Counted from the stretch's first letter, positions 1-11,160 are shown. The stretch is 64,000 nucleotides of DNA from Ryuthela nishihirai (GCA_038380435.1 JAWZYU010000005.1:41562001-41626000); one strand, 5' to 3'. Notes: generated from the sequence alone by a model not told the origin. Numbers and translations: made by a program.

Positions 1-494
1 GTTAAATTCTTATTTTAATAAATATGATATCAAACAATTTGGATTTCATCAGAATATCTACTGAACTGACCCAAAAAATGTTTAACGGCATAAATAATAA
101 TAATAAAAAAAAGCCATAGTTTCTTTGGATATTTCTAAAGCCTTTGATTTGTTGCCTGTATATATTTTTACTGTTTAGCAAACATGTAGCAGTTTAATAC
201 AATAAATTTAATTACATGATTATACTGTATTTTAAAAGGTTAAAAATATCTTAATGGGCCATTAGGTCCTTACATATAAGAAAAAACTACTTGTATGTTT
301 CAGAGCCTATCCTCATATAATATTTAACTGCAATGCTCATTTATCTTACAGATTTAATTTACTAACTTTTACCTTGTTAAAGTGAAGAAAATCTACTGTT
401 TCACATTATATTTTAGTTGCAGAGTTGTTAATTGCCATGCTGGCTCTCTTGTCACTGATATAGTTGATATGATTTGTGGAGATACCAGTCCAAG
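1..494. other. AT-rich intron, nothing recognised
   Basis: No exon with believable splice borders, repeat edge or coding homology was seen. By position it belongs to the CPT1 intron that ends at 13257. Confidence 0.5.
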
Positions 495-665
495 TTACTT
501 GCAACTGCAGAATGTTGTTTTTGTTGGCTGGCCCAGTTCTTTTGTCAAATCTTGTTGCTTTGCCAACTGAAAGATGTTAAGTCTCACAGGCATGTTGTGT
601 ATGCACAGCATATTTGGTGCAGTAGTTCTGCTCATGTTTATTGAGATAATGTCACATCCACATGT
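495..665 (-). mobile_element. Penelope-like element remnant, 3' piece
   Basis: On the minus strand this continues a PLE endonuclease remnant whose other pieces lie at 6617-6918 and 7653-7860. The link is structural: I-like copy 1 was inserted between this piece and 6617, leaving the 11-bp duplication CATCCACATGT at 655-665 and 6606-6616. This part would lie downstream of the GIY-YIG core, where little conserved sequence is expected, so its membership is inferred mainly from continuity. No hammerhead core was found here. Confidence 0.45.
655..665. repeat. Target-site duplication, I-like copy 1, left
   Basis: CATCCACATGT is repeated exactly at 6606-6616. It marks the left edge of the insertion. 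Confidence 0.8.
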
Positions 666-1362
666 GGCCCCCTCGGTGTGAGCGCCTGTACGCGGTGAGG
701 GGGACCACCCTGTGAAGGTTCCGCTGTCTCGGTTACCTTCGCAGGGTCCTAAATGCTCGTGTGTTTGCCGTGCGCGGAGACCTGTGTCCCGGGAAAGGAG
801 GATCCTGGTAGTTGCTCGGGGGTCCCCGTCTTCTCTCCTCAGCTCATGACTGGCGTTGACAATGACATCCCATTGGCCGTCTTGCCATTGGGGAGCCTGT
901 CTGTTGCGGGGCTGGGCAGCGGATTCCAGGGCCTCTGCTATACACTGCTTTGGCCTCTGCTTCCGGTAAACGGGAGCTCCTGGGGTGGCCCCCCCAGGAG
1001 CAATTGGCTGGTGGGCAGGTCCTGCTAGGGTCAACCGTGCAGAGTGGTGAGTAACCTTGCCCACGGTCCGGGTACAGGTTTACAAGTTTCCTCACAGATT
1101 ATTTTCGTTTTGTCGTTATCCTTTCTTTGTGAGGCCAGTTTGGCCATTCACAATTTTCTTATTTTACGCTTTGTTTCATTTGTGTAGAACGTGTTTGTTC
1201 TGCACATTTCTCTTTTTATTTTCCTTCTATTTATTTGTGAGGGCTTGGCTCACTGTCTGTGTGGGTATAGTGCCTGCATAGCCCTGGCGCCTGACTGGGA
1301 GTCCCCTTGTTGGGCTCCGTGGAGGGTGGGGACAGCGGGCACTGAACCACACAAAAACAAAT
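666..1362 (+). promoter_or_regulatory. 5' leader of I-like copy 1
   Basis: About 700 bases precede ORF1 and are shared with copies 2 (from about 17170) and 3 (from about 51140). Such LINE leaders normally hold an internal RNA polymerase II promoter; that role is inferred, and no box was identified. It is clearly richer in GC than the flanking intron. Confidence 0.6.
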
Positions 1363-2643
1363 ATGCGAGTGAATGATGAAAATGCGATCACCGCCAACAA
1401 GAGTGCTCGACATGAACCCCCGTCTTCTTCATCTACGTTATCACTGCCATCGTCTTCTGTGTCTGTGTCTTCTCTCCCAAAGTTCCTGATCATCCACTCC
1501 ACGGGTGATCAGGTACTTGGGGACATGTCCCCATTTTTTGTGAATAAAGGTTTGAAAGGTCTTGCGGGAGAGCCGAAATCCGTTAAGCGCTTACGATCTG
1601 GCGACTTACAAGTTGAGACCGCTTGTTCAAAGCACTCCGAACTACTCCTGAAAGTCGAAGAAATTGGTGGGGTGGCTGTCGAAGTCACTCCCCATAAAAC
1701 TTTGAATTCCTCTCGGGGTGTGATCACCGAGTGGGGCCTCCTCAAAGTCACTGAGGAGGAAATCCTCTCGGAGCTCACACCTCAAGGAGTAACAGCGGTT
1801 CACCAGGTTTCGACACGCCGTGATGGGAAATTGACACCCACCCAGGTGTTGATTGTGACATTCAATACGCCACGTCTGCCTTCTTCCATCAAGGCAGGTT
1901 ATTTACATTGTGAGGTACGGCCGTATATACCGAACCCTCTGCGCTGTTTTCAGTGTCAGATATACGGTCATGCCCGCACAGCATGCAGGGGCAAGCCCAC
2001 CTGTGCTCGCTGTGGCAGTAAGGATCATCTTGATCCTGACTGCACAGCAGAAAAGGCATGCTGTGTGAACTGCAGTGGCGAACATCCAGCGTACTCCCGC
2101 GACTGTCCGAAATGGAAGGAGGAAAAGGAGGTACAACGGTTGAAAGTTATTAACAACATCACTTACGCTGAAGCGAGAAAGCTTGCTGCACCGCCTGCAC
2201 CACCTGGCAAGGTTTCCTATGCCAGTGCAGTCATTGGGAAGCCCATCGTTCCAATGACTTCGGTGGCGGTGCAGACCGACATCAGTGTTCCACCAACTGA
2301 GTCTTTCTCGCCCGCAGCCAAATACCTCCTGACGCAGGCAAAACCGAGGGTGGTGTCGACTTCGACTGCTACCCCGGTTTCCATTCCTGCAACCCAGCCT
2401 TCCACCTCCACCGGAAGGCCTCCTCCTCCCCGTCCTCAGACAGCAAGACCTTCCAAACCAAAGGAGCCCCCACCAGGGCCAAAAAAGAAACTCATCACTC
2501 CTCCTCAAAGGGCGGTCACCGATCCATGCCCCTTGGACGATTCCGAGGACAAGGATACCGACCGCCCCCTATTCACTAAACTGTCCTCTGCGGCGGTTAA
2601 GTTGAATAGGAATACATCGTCCGCCCACTCTTCTAAGTCCTGA
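1363..2643 (+). CDS. ORF1 nucleocapsid-like protein of I-like LINE copy 1
   Basis: An intact frame of 426 codons. The first 60 residues are rich in Ser and Pro and look disordered. The middle (about 65-190) resembles the RNA-binding region found ahead of zinc knuckles in arthropod LINE ORF1 proteins. Three zinc knuckles follow at about 194-250: CFQCQIYGHARTAC, CARCGSKDHLDPDC and CVNCSGEHPAYSRDC. The C-terminal third is Pro/Ser/Thr-rich with basic patches. By family knowledge it binds element RNA in a cytoplasmic particle. The TGA stop (2641-2643) is followed one base later by the ATG of ORF2 (2645), an arrangement that suits termination-reinitiation. Copies 2 and 3 carry broken versions. The upstream in-frame start is taken because homology with copy 3 begins close to it. 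Confidence 0.88.
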   Translation: MRVNDENAITANKSARHEPPSSSSTLSLPSSSVSVSSLPKFLIIHSTGDQVLGDMSPFFVNKGLKGLAGEPKSVKRLRSGDLQVETACSKHSELLLKVEEIGGVAVEVTPHKTLNSSRGVITEWGLLKVTEEEILSELTPQGVTAVHQVSTRRDGKLTPTQVLIVTFNTPRLPSSIKAGYLHCEVRPYIPNPLRCFQCQIYGHARTACRGKPTCARCGSKDHLDPDCTAEKACCVNCSGEHPAYSRDCPKWKEEKEVQRLKVINNITYAEARKLAAPPAPPGKVSYASAVIGKPIVPMTSVAVQTDISVPPTESFSPAAKYLLTQAKPRVVSTSTATPVSIPATQPSTSTGRPPPPRPQTARPSKPKEPPPGPKKKLITPPQRAVTDPCPLDDSEDKDTDRPLFTKLSSAAVKLNRNTSSAHSSKS

Positions 2644-2644
2644 G

Positions 2645-5600
2645 ATGGCCACACTCCTACAATGGAATTGTCGTGGATTCCAGAGGAATCTTGACGACAT
2701 CAAGGCCCTCCTTCAGGCGCACCAGCCCATCTGTGTGTGCCTGCAGGAGACATACTTGCAGCCAGTCACAGATCCCATGATCTGGCACTTTTCACTAGTT
2801 TGCCGGGACCGGGATGGAGATGGCCCAGCTCGCGGGGGTGTCGCCATCCTCATGAGCAAACACTCTCCATTCCAGGTCGTACCCCTCACCACCAACTTGG
2901 AGGCGGTAGCCATCCGTCTCTTCGTGGGGTTCTCGCTGACTGTCTGCTCTATATATCTTCCACCTGGGAGCATCGTCTTCCAGGAAGACCTTGATGATCT
3001 CTTCTCATAGCTGCCATCCTCCTTCCTCATCATGGGGGACTTCAACAGACACAGTCCACTTAGGGGCAGTGCTGACACCAACGGGAGGGGTGGGGTCTTG
3101 AAGCAGTGGCTCCTGGATCCTTCTCTCTCCCTGTTGAACACCGGTGTCAGTACTTACTTTCACTCCCCAACCCTCTCTTTCACTGCCATTGACCTCACCA
3201 TCTGCTCCTCCTCGATCCTTCCACTCTTTACATGGGAGGTCGAGGACAACCCCTATGGAAGCGATCACCTCCCCGTGGTGTGCACCATCTCCCGTGGGGG
3301 GCCTTGCAGCCCTTCACGCGACTCGTGGTGGAGGCTCGATCGGGCTGACTGGGGTGGTTTCGAGCTGCTCTCTGAGCTCGATGACCACTCTGTCAGCCAG
3401 GAGCCCATCAATGTGGCAGTAGCGGAGATAACGGACTGTATCGTAGATGCAGCTGCATCAACAATTCCTCAAACGTCTACACGGTTTCCTCACTTTCCGA
3501 AACCGTGGTGGAATCCAGATTGCACCGCAGCTCGTAAGGCTCAGAACAAGACTTGGGGGTTGTTTCGGAGATATCCGACGTCCCCCAACCTTGAAAACTT
3601 CAAACGCGCCAGGGCGAAAGCTCGTTTCGTCCGACGCCAGAGCCAGAAGGAATCTTGGATTAAGTATACATCTTCTATCACCCGCACGACTAGTTCTAAG
3701 GTCGTGTGGGATAAAGTCCGGAAGATGGGTGGGAACTACACGTCCCACTCGTTATCGATCCTGGAGCACACTGGACAGGCAATTGCTGATCCCAAAGCAA
3801 TTGTCGACACTCTGGGGGAGTCATTCTCTTTCATCTCTTCGTCTTCCTCTTACTCCCCCGAGTTTCTGGCCCAGAAAGGCAGGGCGGAACGCTCTCCACT
3901 GTCTTTCCACTCGAATGGCCTGGAGCCTTACAACAGGCCATTCACAGCGGAGGAGCTTCGCCTTGCTCTGCACTCTTCTCGTGCCTCTGCTGTAGGGCAG
4001 GACAATGTCCATTATGCCATGCTCCAACATCTCTCACCATCGAGTAAGGATCGGCTGCTCCATCTCTTCAATCACAATTTTCTCGAGGAGCAGTTTCCGG
4101 ACTCCTGGCGGGAGGCCATCGTCTTGGCCTTCCCCAAGCCAGGCAAAGATCCCAAGATTCCTTCCAATTATCGTCCCATCGCGTTGACGAGCTGCGTGTG
4201 CAAGGTGTTGGAAAGAATGGTAAATGCCAGACTCATCTAGTATTTAGAACATCACAACCTTCTTTCCAACACCCAGTGTGGCTTTCGCAGGCAACGGTCA
4301 ACTCTTGACCATCTGATACGCCTCGAATCGGCTATCAGAAATTCATTTTTAAGAAGAGAGCACCTGGTGTCAATTTTCTTCGACATCGAAAAAGCGTACG
4401 ACACGGCTTGGAGATTCAGCATTCTTCGTGACCTCCACAGCTTCAGCTTGAGAGGTCACATGCCGATCTTCATCTCCAACTTCTTATCGACACGTTCTTT
4501 TTGTGTCCGTGTCGGTAACACTCTTTTGCGGCCGTACCCCCAAGAACAGGGGGTGCCACAAGGCTGTGTTCTGAGTGTTACGCTTTTCGCTGTCAAGATT
4601 ATTCTATAACTAGACAACTTCCTCCATCAGTAGGCAATGCCCTCTATGTTGATGACTTTAGCATCTTTTGCTCATCGTCCAGCATGAGGGTCATTGAAAG
4701 ACAACTGCAAATTGCCCTGAACAATCTTTCGGTTTGGGCGACGGCAAACGGGTTTCGGTTCTCCCCACAGAAGACCGCTTGTGTGCACTTTTGCCACAAG
4801 CGTAATCTTCATCTGGATCCCGAGCTGCGGCTCGGGGGTAACATCATTCCAGTTGTGGCGGAGACCAAGTTTCTCGGTCTCATATTCGATCGGAAATTGA
4901 CCTTTTTACCACACATACGTCATCTCAGGTCCAAGTGCACGCGGGCATTGAACATCGTCAAGGTCCTCTCCTCCCTTTCTTGGGGGGTGAACTGATGTTC
5001 TTTGCTCCGCCTGTACCGTGCACTTGTCCGATCGAAACTGGACTACGGATCCCAGGTGTACGACTCGGCCCGGGATTCGGTGGTGAAAGTGCTGGACCCC
5101 ATCCATCACCAGGCTCTCCGTGTTTGCACGGGAGCTTTCCGCACATCACCAGTCCAGAGTCTATATGTTGAGACCGACGAACCATCTTTATCTCTTCGCC
5201 GTCAGCAGTTGTCCCTACAATATGCTTCTAAATTGCGATCCCTGCCTGGCCATCCCACTTGGGACTGCGTTTTCAGTCCAAAGTGGGAAATGCTTTACAC
5301 AAATCGGCCGACTGCCATTCGTCCATTTGGTTTGCGAGTCCGAGGCTACCTCAGAGACATCAACACCAGTCTCGATAGCATTGCACAGTCGACAGCTGAG
5401 CCACTTCCACCATGGCTCGCTGTTTCCCCTTCCTGCGATTTTTCCCTGTGCAGGACGGGGAAGGCCTTTACACCCGACTGTGTGTACCGGCAACTCTTTG
5501 CCAGCCATCGTGCTGAGCACCCGGACTTCTTGCCTGTCTTTACAGATGGCTCAAAGTCTGGCACTTCAGTGGGTTCAGCCATGGTCTGCTGTGATGTAAT

Positions 5601-6354
5601 CATTGCAGACGAGATCCCACTGCAGTGTTCCATCTTCACTGCAGAGTTGCACGCTATCAGTCTTGCCTTGGACCACGTGGCAACTAAGCATCATCGTCGG
5701 TGTGTGCTTTACACCGACTCGCTTAGCTCGCTACAGGCTTTGATCTCGGTGAGGCATCGGCCTCACCCAGTTCTTACTAAGATCCGCCAGCAACTTCATC
5801 GTGTGGCAGCCACTACCACCATCCATTTCTGTTGGGTGCCTGGTCTCGTCGGGATTAGGGGCAATGACTTGGCAGACGCTTCTGCCAAGTCAGCCATGCC
5901 CCTGTCCGACTCTCCATTGCCGGTTCCTTATCTGGATTTCCGGCAGCGTTTTACCACCGAGCTCTGGGCACAGTGGCAGAGATCTTGGTCAGAACAGCTT
6001 ACGAACAAGCTCTTTGAGATCAAACCTATCATCAAACCATGGCAGTCTTGTTACCGCAGGAATCGTAAGGAGGAAGTTGTACTTGCTCGGCTCCCCTTAG
6101 GTCACTCGTATATTACTCATTCGTTTCTTCTTCGGGCGGACGACGAACCTAAGTGTGAGTTTTGTGACACCATTTTAACTATCAAACACATTTTAATATC
6201 ATGTCCATGTTTTAACTTTGAACGACGTTTGTATTTTACATTTCATGATTTTACGTCTGAGCCCCTTACACTCGGACATTTGTTATCTGATCATTGTTGT
6301 TTTAATGCTGTATTTGAATTTTTACTTTTTACAGGATATTTTACTCGAATATAG
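2645..6354 (+). pseudogene. ORF2 polyprotein (EN-RT-RNase H) of I-like LINE copy 1, broken
   Basis: Starts MATLLQWNCRGFQ and carries the apurinic-type endonuclease (QETYL, GDFN at about 3038, GSDHLPV at about 3262), reverse transcriptase (RPIAL at about 4165, FFDIEKAYDTAW at about 4376, QGVPQGC at about 4550, YVDDF at about 4648), then RNase H with FTDGSKS, TAELHAI, LYTDSLSSL and GNDLADASAK between about 5530 and 5890, and a CCHC motif (CEFCDTILTIKHILISC) near 6155. It is interrupted by TAG at 3008-3010, TAG at 4238-4240 and frameshifts near 4609 and 4995. The two TAGs recur in other copies (see findings). The last open stretch, 5002-6354, keeps RNase H intact. No activity is expected without readthrough or repair. 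Confidence 0.9.
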
Positions 6355-6605
6355 TTTTATTCCAATATTTAGCCCAGGTTGCTTACACCTGGGTTACTTT
6401 TATATTTATAACTTATTTATACATTTGTTTCTTGTTATCAATTATGTTTCTTTTTATTGCTTTACATTCTTAGTATATGTGTGTGGTTTCTTTTAAAATT
6501 CGGTTAAGGGTTACACGACTTTTATCTTTTTTCTTCTGGACATTCGTATGGCGCATTATAGCCTTAGTTGCTAATGCGCCATTAAAACCCAAACAACCAA
6601 CCAAC
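6355..6605 (+). other. 3' UTR of I-like copy 1
   Basis: T-rich tail ending in an A/C-rich terminus (AAACAACCAACCAACC). The same end appears in copy 2 (CAGCCAACCAACCAA) and copy 3 (AAACAACCAACCA). It probably serves as the recognition end for target-primed reverse transcription. Confidence 0.8.
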
Positions 6606-6616
6606 CATCCACATGT
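6606..6616. repeat. Target-site duplication, I-like copy 1, right
   Basis: Exact repeat of 655-665. Confidence 0.8.
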
Positions 6617-6918
6617 TGACACTGGGCATCTAGCAGTTTCTGATTTGTGGGGAACCACATTGGTGTTACACACACTATTTTTATTCAAATTAATTAGTAT
6701 TTTTTTGAAGCTTACTTAGTTGAAATTTTGTTGGTGGTGCAGCCAATGTATTGAAAAGTAAATTTTATTTGTAGTTGATTTTCAAATATAGTTTGTGCAA
6801 GTGCTGTGGATAGATGACTATTATTGATATCTTTTTGATGTTCTGCCATTCCTTCGGTGTCCATTCAGTATGTTCTGCCGATGTTGCCATCACTCCCTTT
6901 GCTACTTTTTATTGGGAT
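6617..6918 (-). pseudogene. Penelope-like GIY-YIG endonuclease remnant, core
   Basis: Minus-strand conceptual translation, with frameshifts, gives GNIGRT, MAEHQKDINNSHL, STALAQTIFENQLQI and APPTKFQLSK. These align in order with the better PLE frame at 49134-49433 (FYIGKT, MSGHQSDINKGND, ALAQAIKQNQLEIS, APINKYQLHYAEK). The NIG is the YIG half of a GIY-YIG nuclease. The GIY half lies beyond the solo LTR at 7653-7860. Heavily decayed. Confidence 0.75.
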
Positions 6919-7648
6919 TGTAATGCTCCAAAGATTATTAATTTTAATAGTTGGACCTTTTGTCTGATCCAAATTTATTCAAATTCTGGATATCTGTATC
7001 GGGCACTGGGCAATAATAACTTGCCAAATAAAGTTGAAATAGGGTTCATTATGTATTTGTTTAATGTTATTTATTGAGTAAGAATTCAAAAAGGATTGTC
7101 AAGTTTAATTAAAGTTTAAATCTAATCAAAAATCAATTAACTTTGATCAAGAGAAAAATGGCAAAAATTCAAAAGATTCTAATACAAACAGTTTACTTCC
7201 AAAAAAGTTCAAAGACTCACCCAATTCAATACAAAGGTTGGAGTACTAACAACTTCTTCTGTCTAAAGTAACATCATCTCAACTTCCACTAACAGCACTC
7301 TCTGTGGCCCAACGCCACCACTCTACTCACTCTCATTCTCACTCTATGACCTAACGTCACTTAGTTATAACATGCGTACAAATCCAACACATGTCTATTG
7401 CATGCCGGGAAAGACATTTGCATAATATGATGATCATGCTAGCTATGATGCAAGAGGGGTCGTGTCCTACACACACACTTTATCTGTTGGCAATCAAAAG
7501 GTTGGAGTTGCGCATGCACAACTCCTACAGCTCGGAAATGAGAATTGCGATGTCCAAAAAAAATGAAATAATCCCCAAAATGTTAAATATAGCATAAATG
7601 AAGTAAACTGGTTAACGAAAAGTAAAAGTGAATGGGTGGACCATCACA
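6919..7648 (+). mobile_element. Solo LTR-like element
   Basis: A 730-base unit starting TGTAATGCTCC and ending GGTGGACCATCACA, so it has TG...CA borders. It is flanked by a direct repeat, GGAT at 6915-6918 and 7649-7652. It aligns over its length with 11881-12658 and with a truncated copy at 11369-11880. TG/CA ends, 4-bp target duplication and lack of coding sequence fit a solo LTR left after LTR-LTR recombination. It splits the PLE remnant between the GIY and YIG halves. Orientation is arbitrary. Confidence 0.7.
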
Positions 7649-7652
7649 GGAT

Positions 7653-7860
7653 TCCCTATTTCTATTCTGTATATTTCCCCTGTTGGTGGTAATCTATCTC
7701 TGTCATTAATTACAAAACTTATTATATTAGTCATTGTATTAATTGGGACTTGTAATTTAGATTTCACCAAAGTTGTGTTAATTGAGGGAGAGAAATTTTT
7801 ATGTATTGTACTTATTTTATATTGGGAGAGGTGGGGGGGGGGAGGTTCAACTTTCACTTC
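7653..7860 (-). pseudogene. Penelope-like remnant, RT end and GIY half
   Basis: Minus-strand translation contains VINDRDRLPPTGEIYRIEI. This matches the PLE sequence in IR3, where the right and left arms read IVNDRDKRKPMG and GVYEIEIPDEN. EIYRI is the GIY motif. The frame then runs into the solo LTR and resumes at 6914 with the YIG half. Stops and frameshifts make it a pseudogene. Confidence 0.7.
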
Positions 7861-8060
7861 ATTGTGCTTCCATAGACTGAGTTAGTTTTTGAATTTGAAA
7901 TTTTGCTTTTCACACTATTCGGTTTATAAGATTAATTGAATAGCATGCCTCTTGATTTATATTATATAATTGAGTTGCTTTTTCAATAAAGAGGTGTTTG
8001 AGAAATATCTATATACTTTCGTCATATATGCTGTTATTGCTGATTTTTTATATAACCTAT

Positions 8061-8150
8061 GAGATGATTAGAATTTTGGGGGATAATATTCAGAATACTT
8101 ACTTAGTTTAAATTTTGTTGGTGGTGCTACAAGTAGTTTCCTATAGACTG
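8061..8150 (-). pseudogene. Second small PLE endonuclease fragment
   Basis: Minus-strand translation gives VAPPTKFKLSKYSEYY, near-identical to APPTKFQLSK in the 6617-6918 remnant. The DNA shares a block of about 37 bases around GAAATTTTGTTGGTGGTG-like sequence. Too short for more. Confidence 0.55.
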
Positions 8151-8364
8151 GCATGTCACAATACATACTATTTCAGGTTATTAGTATATCCAAATATGAA
8201 AGTTGACCAGCACTTTCAGTTTCATGTGGACATTGTATAGTCAGGAGTATATTATGAAAAGTTGCGATTAAGTCCTGTAATTCATTTTCACTGTAATTCT
8301 AGAAGATTGATATATCATCTATATACAGATATCAGCTATATATATAGATGAGTTTCTATTAATA

Positions 8365-8566
8365 AACAAATAAATAAATACCCCTTCAAGCAGCTGTTTG
8401 CTACAGAGATCTCACAGGAGCATGTCAATTTATATGCCATAGAGAAAGATTCTGTGAGGAAGGCAAGACCTTAGCAGAAAGACAACACAAACATCCATTC
8501 CTTAACCATGTCTCGAATCCAGGTCCCTTTGATCAGTAGCCAAGTTCACTATCCACTGTCACAAGA
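8365..8566 (-). repeat. tRNA-headed short repeat (SINE-like), copy 1
   Basis: Read on the minus strand it has an A-box-like GTGGATAGTGA and a B-box-like GGATTCGAGAC about 40 bases apart near 8500-8555. A non-tRNA body follows and ends in a (TTTA)n-like tail near 8365. A second, headless copy lies at 9157-9275. This is the structure of a tRNA-derived SINE moved by LINE machinery. The family was not identified. Confidence 0.55.
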
Positions 8567-9156
8567 TGGCTAGTTACTATTATAAGAGCATATATATGTA
8601 TAATTATATCAGTTTCATTTTGTTTTAACATACAAATTTATGATTTGTTTTTTACTAACTTTTGAATATGGTTGCTATTAAGTTTTCAAGTTTTTGTGTT
8701 TTGCCAGTTGGACCTATAACGGGCATTTCTGCCACTGAGTCATACAAATATCCTGCTTAAACACATAAGACAGTGTACAGTTGTTTACAACTTTAGGGTA
8801 TCAATTGTCTCTGCTGTCTAGTGTCAAGAATTATCAGCTAGCAGGCATGTCTTCCTGTAGAGAAATTGCAATTGGACAGGTTATATACATATATCTGCAG
8901 AAGTCTTGGGTGAGGCTTTATTTCATAGTCTCCCCTAGCAATACACCACTGTTCATCTATACTGAAGAGTATACGAATAAGGATTCATGTTATCTTCATT
9001 CAAGGGAATGGTGTTTGTATATTCTGAAGGTGCTGCTACAAGCCCATAGTCACCTGGGCTACTTCCAACTTTTGAGTGACCTAGCCAAAATAAGAATTCT
9101 TTATTATTATTTGTGGAAGTTTTTAATTCTATTTTGACAAAATCTATAGAAAAAAT
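8567..9156. other. Intron, nothing recognised
   Basis: A 118-codon open frame (8781-9137) has no motif, no codon bias and no splice context, so I do not call it a gene. Confidence 0.4.
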
Positions 9157-9275
9157 TTACCCCTTAAACATCTGCTTGCCACAGAGGTGCAATAGGAGTT
9201 TGTTAGTATAATACCTCATAGAAGAGGGTCTGTGAGTAAGGTGAAACCTTAGCAAAGACAACAGTCTAAAAGAAA
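9157..9275 (-). repeat. SINE-like repeat, copy 2 (body only)
   Basis: Aligns with 8378-8500: both contain TACCCCTT, CTGYTTGCYACAGAG and a GGCAAGACCTTAGC-like block. The tRNA head is missing. Confidence 0.5.
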
Positions 9276-9332
9276 TATCATACCTTATACAAGGCTTGTC
9301 ATTTAAAAATTATATCTTTTGATAAAAAATGA

Positions 9333-9417
9333 TAATCTTTTGATATTAGATGCAATCATAAGAGGCAATTTTATAAAAATTGGCTCTTTTATGATTCCAT
9401 CTAATATCAAAAGATTA
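9333..9417. repeat. 85-base imperfect hairpin
   Basis: TAATCTTTTGATATTAGATG at 9333 pairs with its complement ending at 9417. Arms are about 38 bases with two or three mismatches and a loop of a few bases. It could be a small MITE or a fold-back; no TA duplication was clear. Confidence 0.6.
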
Positions 9418-9878
9418 ACACTTTTAAATTTGTGGCCCATTTGAGGTTGAAACCCTAACCAAATGATCCCATTGACCCCCTCCCCCCAAGGCCCTGATAT
9501 TATACTATGAAAGAAACACTTTTTTTTTTCATGTGCTTCAGTTATGAGAGAAATAAGTGATCTTGTGGTAAACAAGATCGCTTTTTTCTGTTATTGCCAT
9601 CTCAATGAGTGCAGTCTAACATGTATTGGTATGTTTTGATTAGCCAATTTATGATAATTGTATACAGGGTTCAAAGGAAAGTCTTGAAACATACAAATAA
9701 CTTTTTAATGAAGGTTCCTATAGGTGCAAAGTTAGGTATACCAGTAGGAAATTGATCATGCCCAATCAAATGACAAGTGACTGTAGTTGTAAATTTAGGA
9801 AGTTAACAAACCTAACTCAGCAACAGAGGGAGTGAGGGAAAATTGTAAAGTTGTAGAGAATCTTCTAATTAGTAGGAA

Positions 9879-11160
9879 ATGACTTATGGTACACATGTAA
9901 TGAGTGGATGGAAGGCTATAACTACTGATCATTTGAAATCAGATGCTCAATGTGCTAATCCACCACAAAATACTGTGAAATGCTGCAGAAAGATTCATAA
10001 ACAATGTGCATATGATGATCATGTTCATAGCACCCACCCAGTGAGATCAATTTCAGACGTGGCAGTATGTGATACAGCACTTCTAGGTGATTAGGTACCA
10101 ATTGAAGTGTAATGGTGAGCTACTCCAACAATCAGTAATGTAAAATGGTGCTGATGCATGGTGAGTGTCAACAAAATGCTGGATAAGCTGCACAGCAGTA
10201 TGTGACTCATTTTCCAGCTTCGACCTCCAACTCCAGTGATTATTTGCCATGTCTTCATGGCTGAAGCTATCTCAAGATTCCAGCAGCATAATGACTCATC
10301 TATGATCTGGCAGACCGACAAGATCAGTTATTCAAGTGCATCCAGTGGACATCCTGGATGTGTCTGCACTCATCCGTGTCTCAGTACCTTGCATATCAAC
10401 ATGAGTGAGGCCTGCAGCTTAACAGCAGTTCTTGTGTGGCAAAGTCTGCACAAGCACAGTGCACAGTCATACTATCCGTTGTGATGCACAATTTCACACC
10501 ATGAGACCATCAGAGATGTTTAAATTTTTGCATTTTGGTACTAAATATCTTAGAGGATAACCCATCATTTTTCTCCAAGATCCTTTGAGCAGAGGAGGTG
10601 AAATTCACATTGTCCAGAATCGGGTAACAGGCAGAACTTTCATTACTAGGCTCTTAGCAAGACATCCCTGGGATGAGCAATGAGGCATCAAATACACTGG
10701 TCAATTAGCATTTGGGCAGTATTTGTAACAATACCTTAATGGACCGGTATTCTATGAGGGAATGTTAGCAAGTCTGAGGTACTGCCAACTGTTATGGAAC
10801 ATTATACCTCACTGGCTGGATTATCTTTCCCTCAGGGATGTTCACTGCTGCAATACCAATTGGATTGCACACTGCTGAAATACCAAGGAAATATATGTTC
10901 TTTCCTCTCTGACACGTTTGGACACCAGATTTTTGGGTATGATGTGGTCACCATACTCGATTCCTATAGATTTCTTTGTGGTTATCTGAAAGAACAAGTA
11001 TATACCACAGAACCTTCAAGAACTCTAATGTTGGATCATTGACAGTTGTAATAGAGTGACACCTACAGTACTGGTTGCTGTACAACAAGCTATTCTTTCT
11101 CACAATCAGATGTTCATTGTAGCCAACAGTAGGCACATCAAACATGCTCTATGGTAGACT
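9879..11160 (+). pseudogene. Decayed mariner-family transposase
   Basis: The best preserved part is the C-terminus (10930-11160): CGYLKEQVYTTEPS, then in a shifted frame VAVQQAI-like and MFIVANSRHIKHAL. This resembles the end of mariner-type transposases in which the third catalytic Asp lies in a DFFLWGYLKEQVY-type block. Upstream blocks (about 10740-10930) look like the second catalytic region but are scrambled by substitutions and frameshifts. Related to, but distinct from, the transposase remnant in 31259-32738. Not functional. Confidence 0.55.

Larger units (their letters stand above)
666..6605 (+). mobile_element. I-like LINE, copy 1 (near full length)
   Basis: A non-LTR retrotransposon of about 5.9 kb in the sense orientation of CPT1. 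It has a GC-richer 5' leader (666-1362), ORF1 with three zinc knuckles, ORF2 with endonuclease, reverse transcriptase, RNase H and a terminal CCHC motif, and a 3' UTR ending in AAACAACCAACCAACC. Exact 11-bp target duplications flank it. RNase H downstream of RT places it in the I/R1/LOA/Jockey-type group; the I clade is my best guess. ORF1 is open but ORF2 carries TAG codons and frameshifts, so the copy is dead. It lies inside a PLE remnant. Copies 2 (17170-23760) and 3 (51140-56299) align along most of their length. Confidence 0.92.

Noticed and set aside
382..570. 62-codon open frame
   Set aside because: No splice borders, no recognisable motif; overlaps a PLE remnant on the other strand.
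8781..9137. 118-codon open frame as a host gene
   Set aside because: No domain, no splice signals in the right places, composition like the surrounding intron.
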